In this document: positions 63,826 through 64,000 of the stretch, in pieces
Numbering within the stretch: the first letter of the stretch is position 1
Layout of the letters: each line of letters starts with the position of its first letter
Source: Paenibacillus sp. RC334
GTDB taxonomy: Bacteria > Bacillota > Bacilli > Paenibacillales > Paenibacillaceae
NCBI RefSeq assembly: GCF_030034735.1
Contig: NZ_CP125370.1
Span: forward strand, 2,728,001 to 2,792,000
Length of the DNA stretch: 64,000 nucleotides
Direction of reading: 5' to 3'
Program-made: the position numbers and the translations under genes
The notes under the pieces: model-generated
Databases searched by the model: none
Told to the model about the DNA's origin: nothing
Seen by the model: only the letters and a program-made list of their open reading frames with translations

Positions 63826-64000
63826 ATGTATCCTCTGCTTGAACCTGACGAGTCGGCGATTCCTTTCAATGCGCTGGTTACGCTGGACCATGATGGACAC
63901 CCGGTGGTGATTGATCCTTGGGTGAAAAAGTATGGAACTGATGAATGGCTGTCTGATCTGCTACAGACCTCTGTACAACCGCTGATTCACTGGTTGTTCG
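63826..64000 (+). CDS. IucA/IucC-type siderophore synthetase, C-terminal piece (runs off the edge)
   Basis: From ATG 63826 (site AGAGGA upstream) the frame is open to the window end. YPLLEPDESAIPFNALVTLD, VIDPWVKKYGTDEWLSDLLQ and TSVQPLIHWLF match the start of the C-terminal ferric-reductase-like half of NIS synthetases, which condense citrate-type acids with amines. A full protein has about 350 more residues upstream, but a stop (63814) closes the frame, so this is probably a truncated gene. The length beyond the window is unknown. Confidence 0.6.
   Translation, partial: MYPLLEPDESAIPFNALVTLDHDGHPVVIDPWVKKYGTDEWLSDLLQTSVQPLIHWLF

Overview
The window looks like a chromosomal segment of a Paenibacillus of the P. 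polymyxa group. The basis is Gram-positive AGGAGG ribosome sites with frequent TTG and GTG starts, Bacillus-type promoters, a secreted GH48 cellulase with a cellulose-binding module, a diaminobutyrate aminotransferase of the kind that feeds polymyxin synthesis, iturin-type lipopeptide enzymology, a CstR-type sulfur regulator and a TPP riboswitch. This is inference from gene content; no 16S rRNA lies in the window, and no tRNA or CRISPR array was seen.

Layout. 0-7.4 kb: the end of a YyaL-type protein, a chemoreceptor, a hybrid sensor kinase and a convergent OmpR-type regulator. 8-17.2 kb: ectB-like aminotransferase, AraC regulator, flavodoxin-fold oxidoreductase, diguanylate cyclase, GH94 cellobiose phosphorylase, a type II thioesterase, a sugar isomerase-like protein and a DUF423 protein. 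17.4-26.3 kb: GH48 cellulase, ferritin, a frameshifted thioredoxin-reductase-like gene, GNAT acetyltransferase, luciferase-like monooxygenase and S9 peptidase. 26.3-34.4 kb: the most striking locus, a two-gene operon of a trans-acting malonyltransferase and a 2044-residue AL-ACP-KS-ACP-aminotransferase protein. It matches the front half of iturin/mycosubtilin synthetase and stops about 20 residues into what should be a condensation domain, just before a terminator.

34.5-42.8 kb: AlkC-like DNA repair protein, an acyl-CoA synthetase behind a FapR-like operator, M29 aminopeptidase, two TetR systems with visible operators, an HXXEE membrane protein and a lipoprotein. 42.9-46.1 kb: a persulfide-response operon (TusA-rhodanese, rhodanese-MBL, TauE, DsrE, CstR) in which several members are broken by deletions and frameshifts. 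46.1-50.6 kb: a beta-helix protein, TPP-riboswitch-controlled thiM and a secreted FN3/copper-amine-oxidase-N protein.

50.6-64 kb: intact accessory genes (macrolide-type glycosyltransferase, GT2 glycosyltransferase, RpiR regulator with two Gfo/Idh/MocA dehydrogenases, a BNR/sialidase-like protein, an LD-carboxypeptidase with a frameshift) lie among many gene fragments: RND pump, IS5-type transposase, a duplicated piece of the sensor kinase, an MFS pump, an MBL lactonase, an ArsR regulator and an IucA/IucC siderophore synthetase. This looks like a region of repeated insertion and deletion.

Functional links. GH48 releases cellobiose outside the cell and GH94 phosphorolyses it inside. The malonyltransferase, PKS-aminotransferase, type II thioesterase and FapR-controlled acyl-CoA synthetase could together make a beta-amino fatty acid, either free or for a peptide synthetase elsewhere; this is a hypothesis. 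Start codons were chosen by ribosome-site spacing and can differ from the longest open frame.
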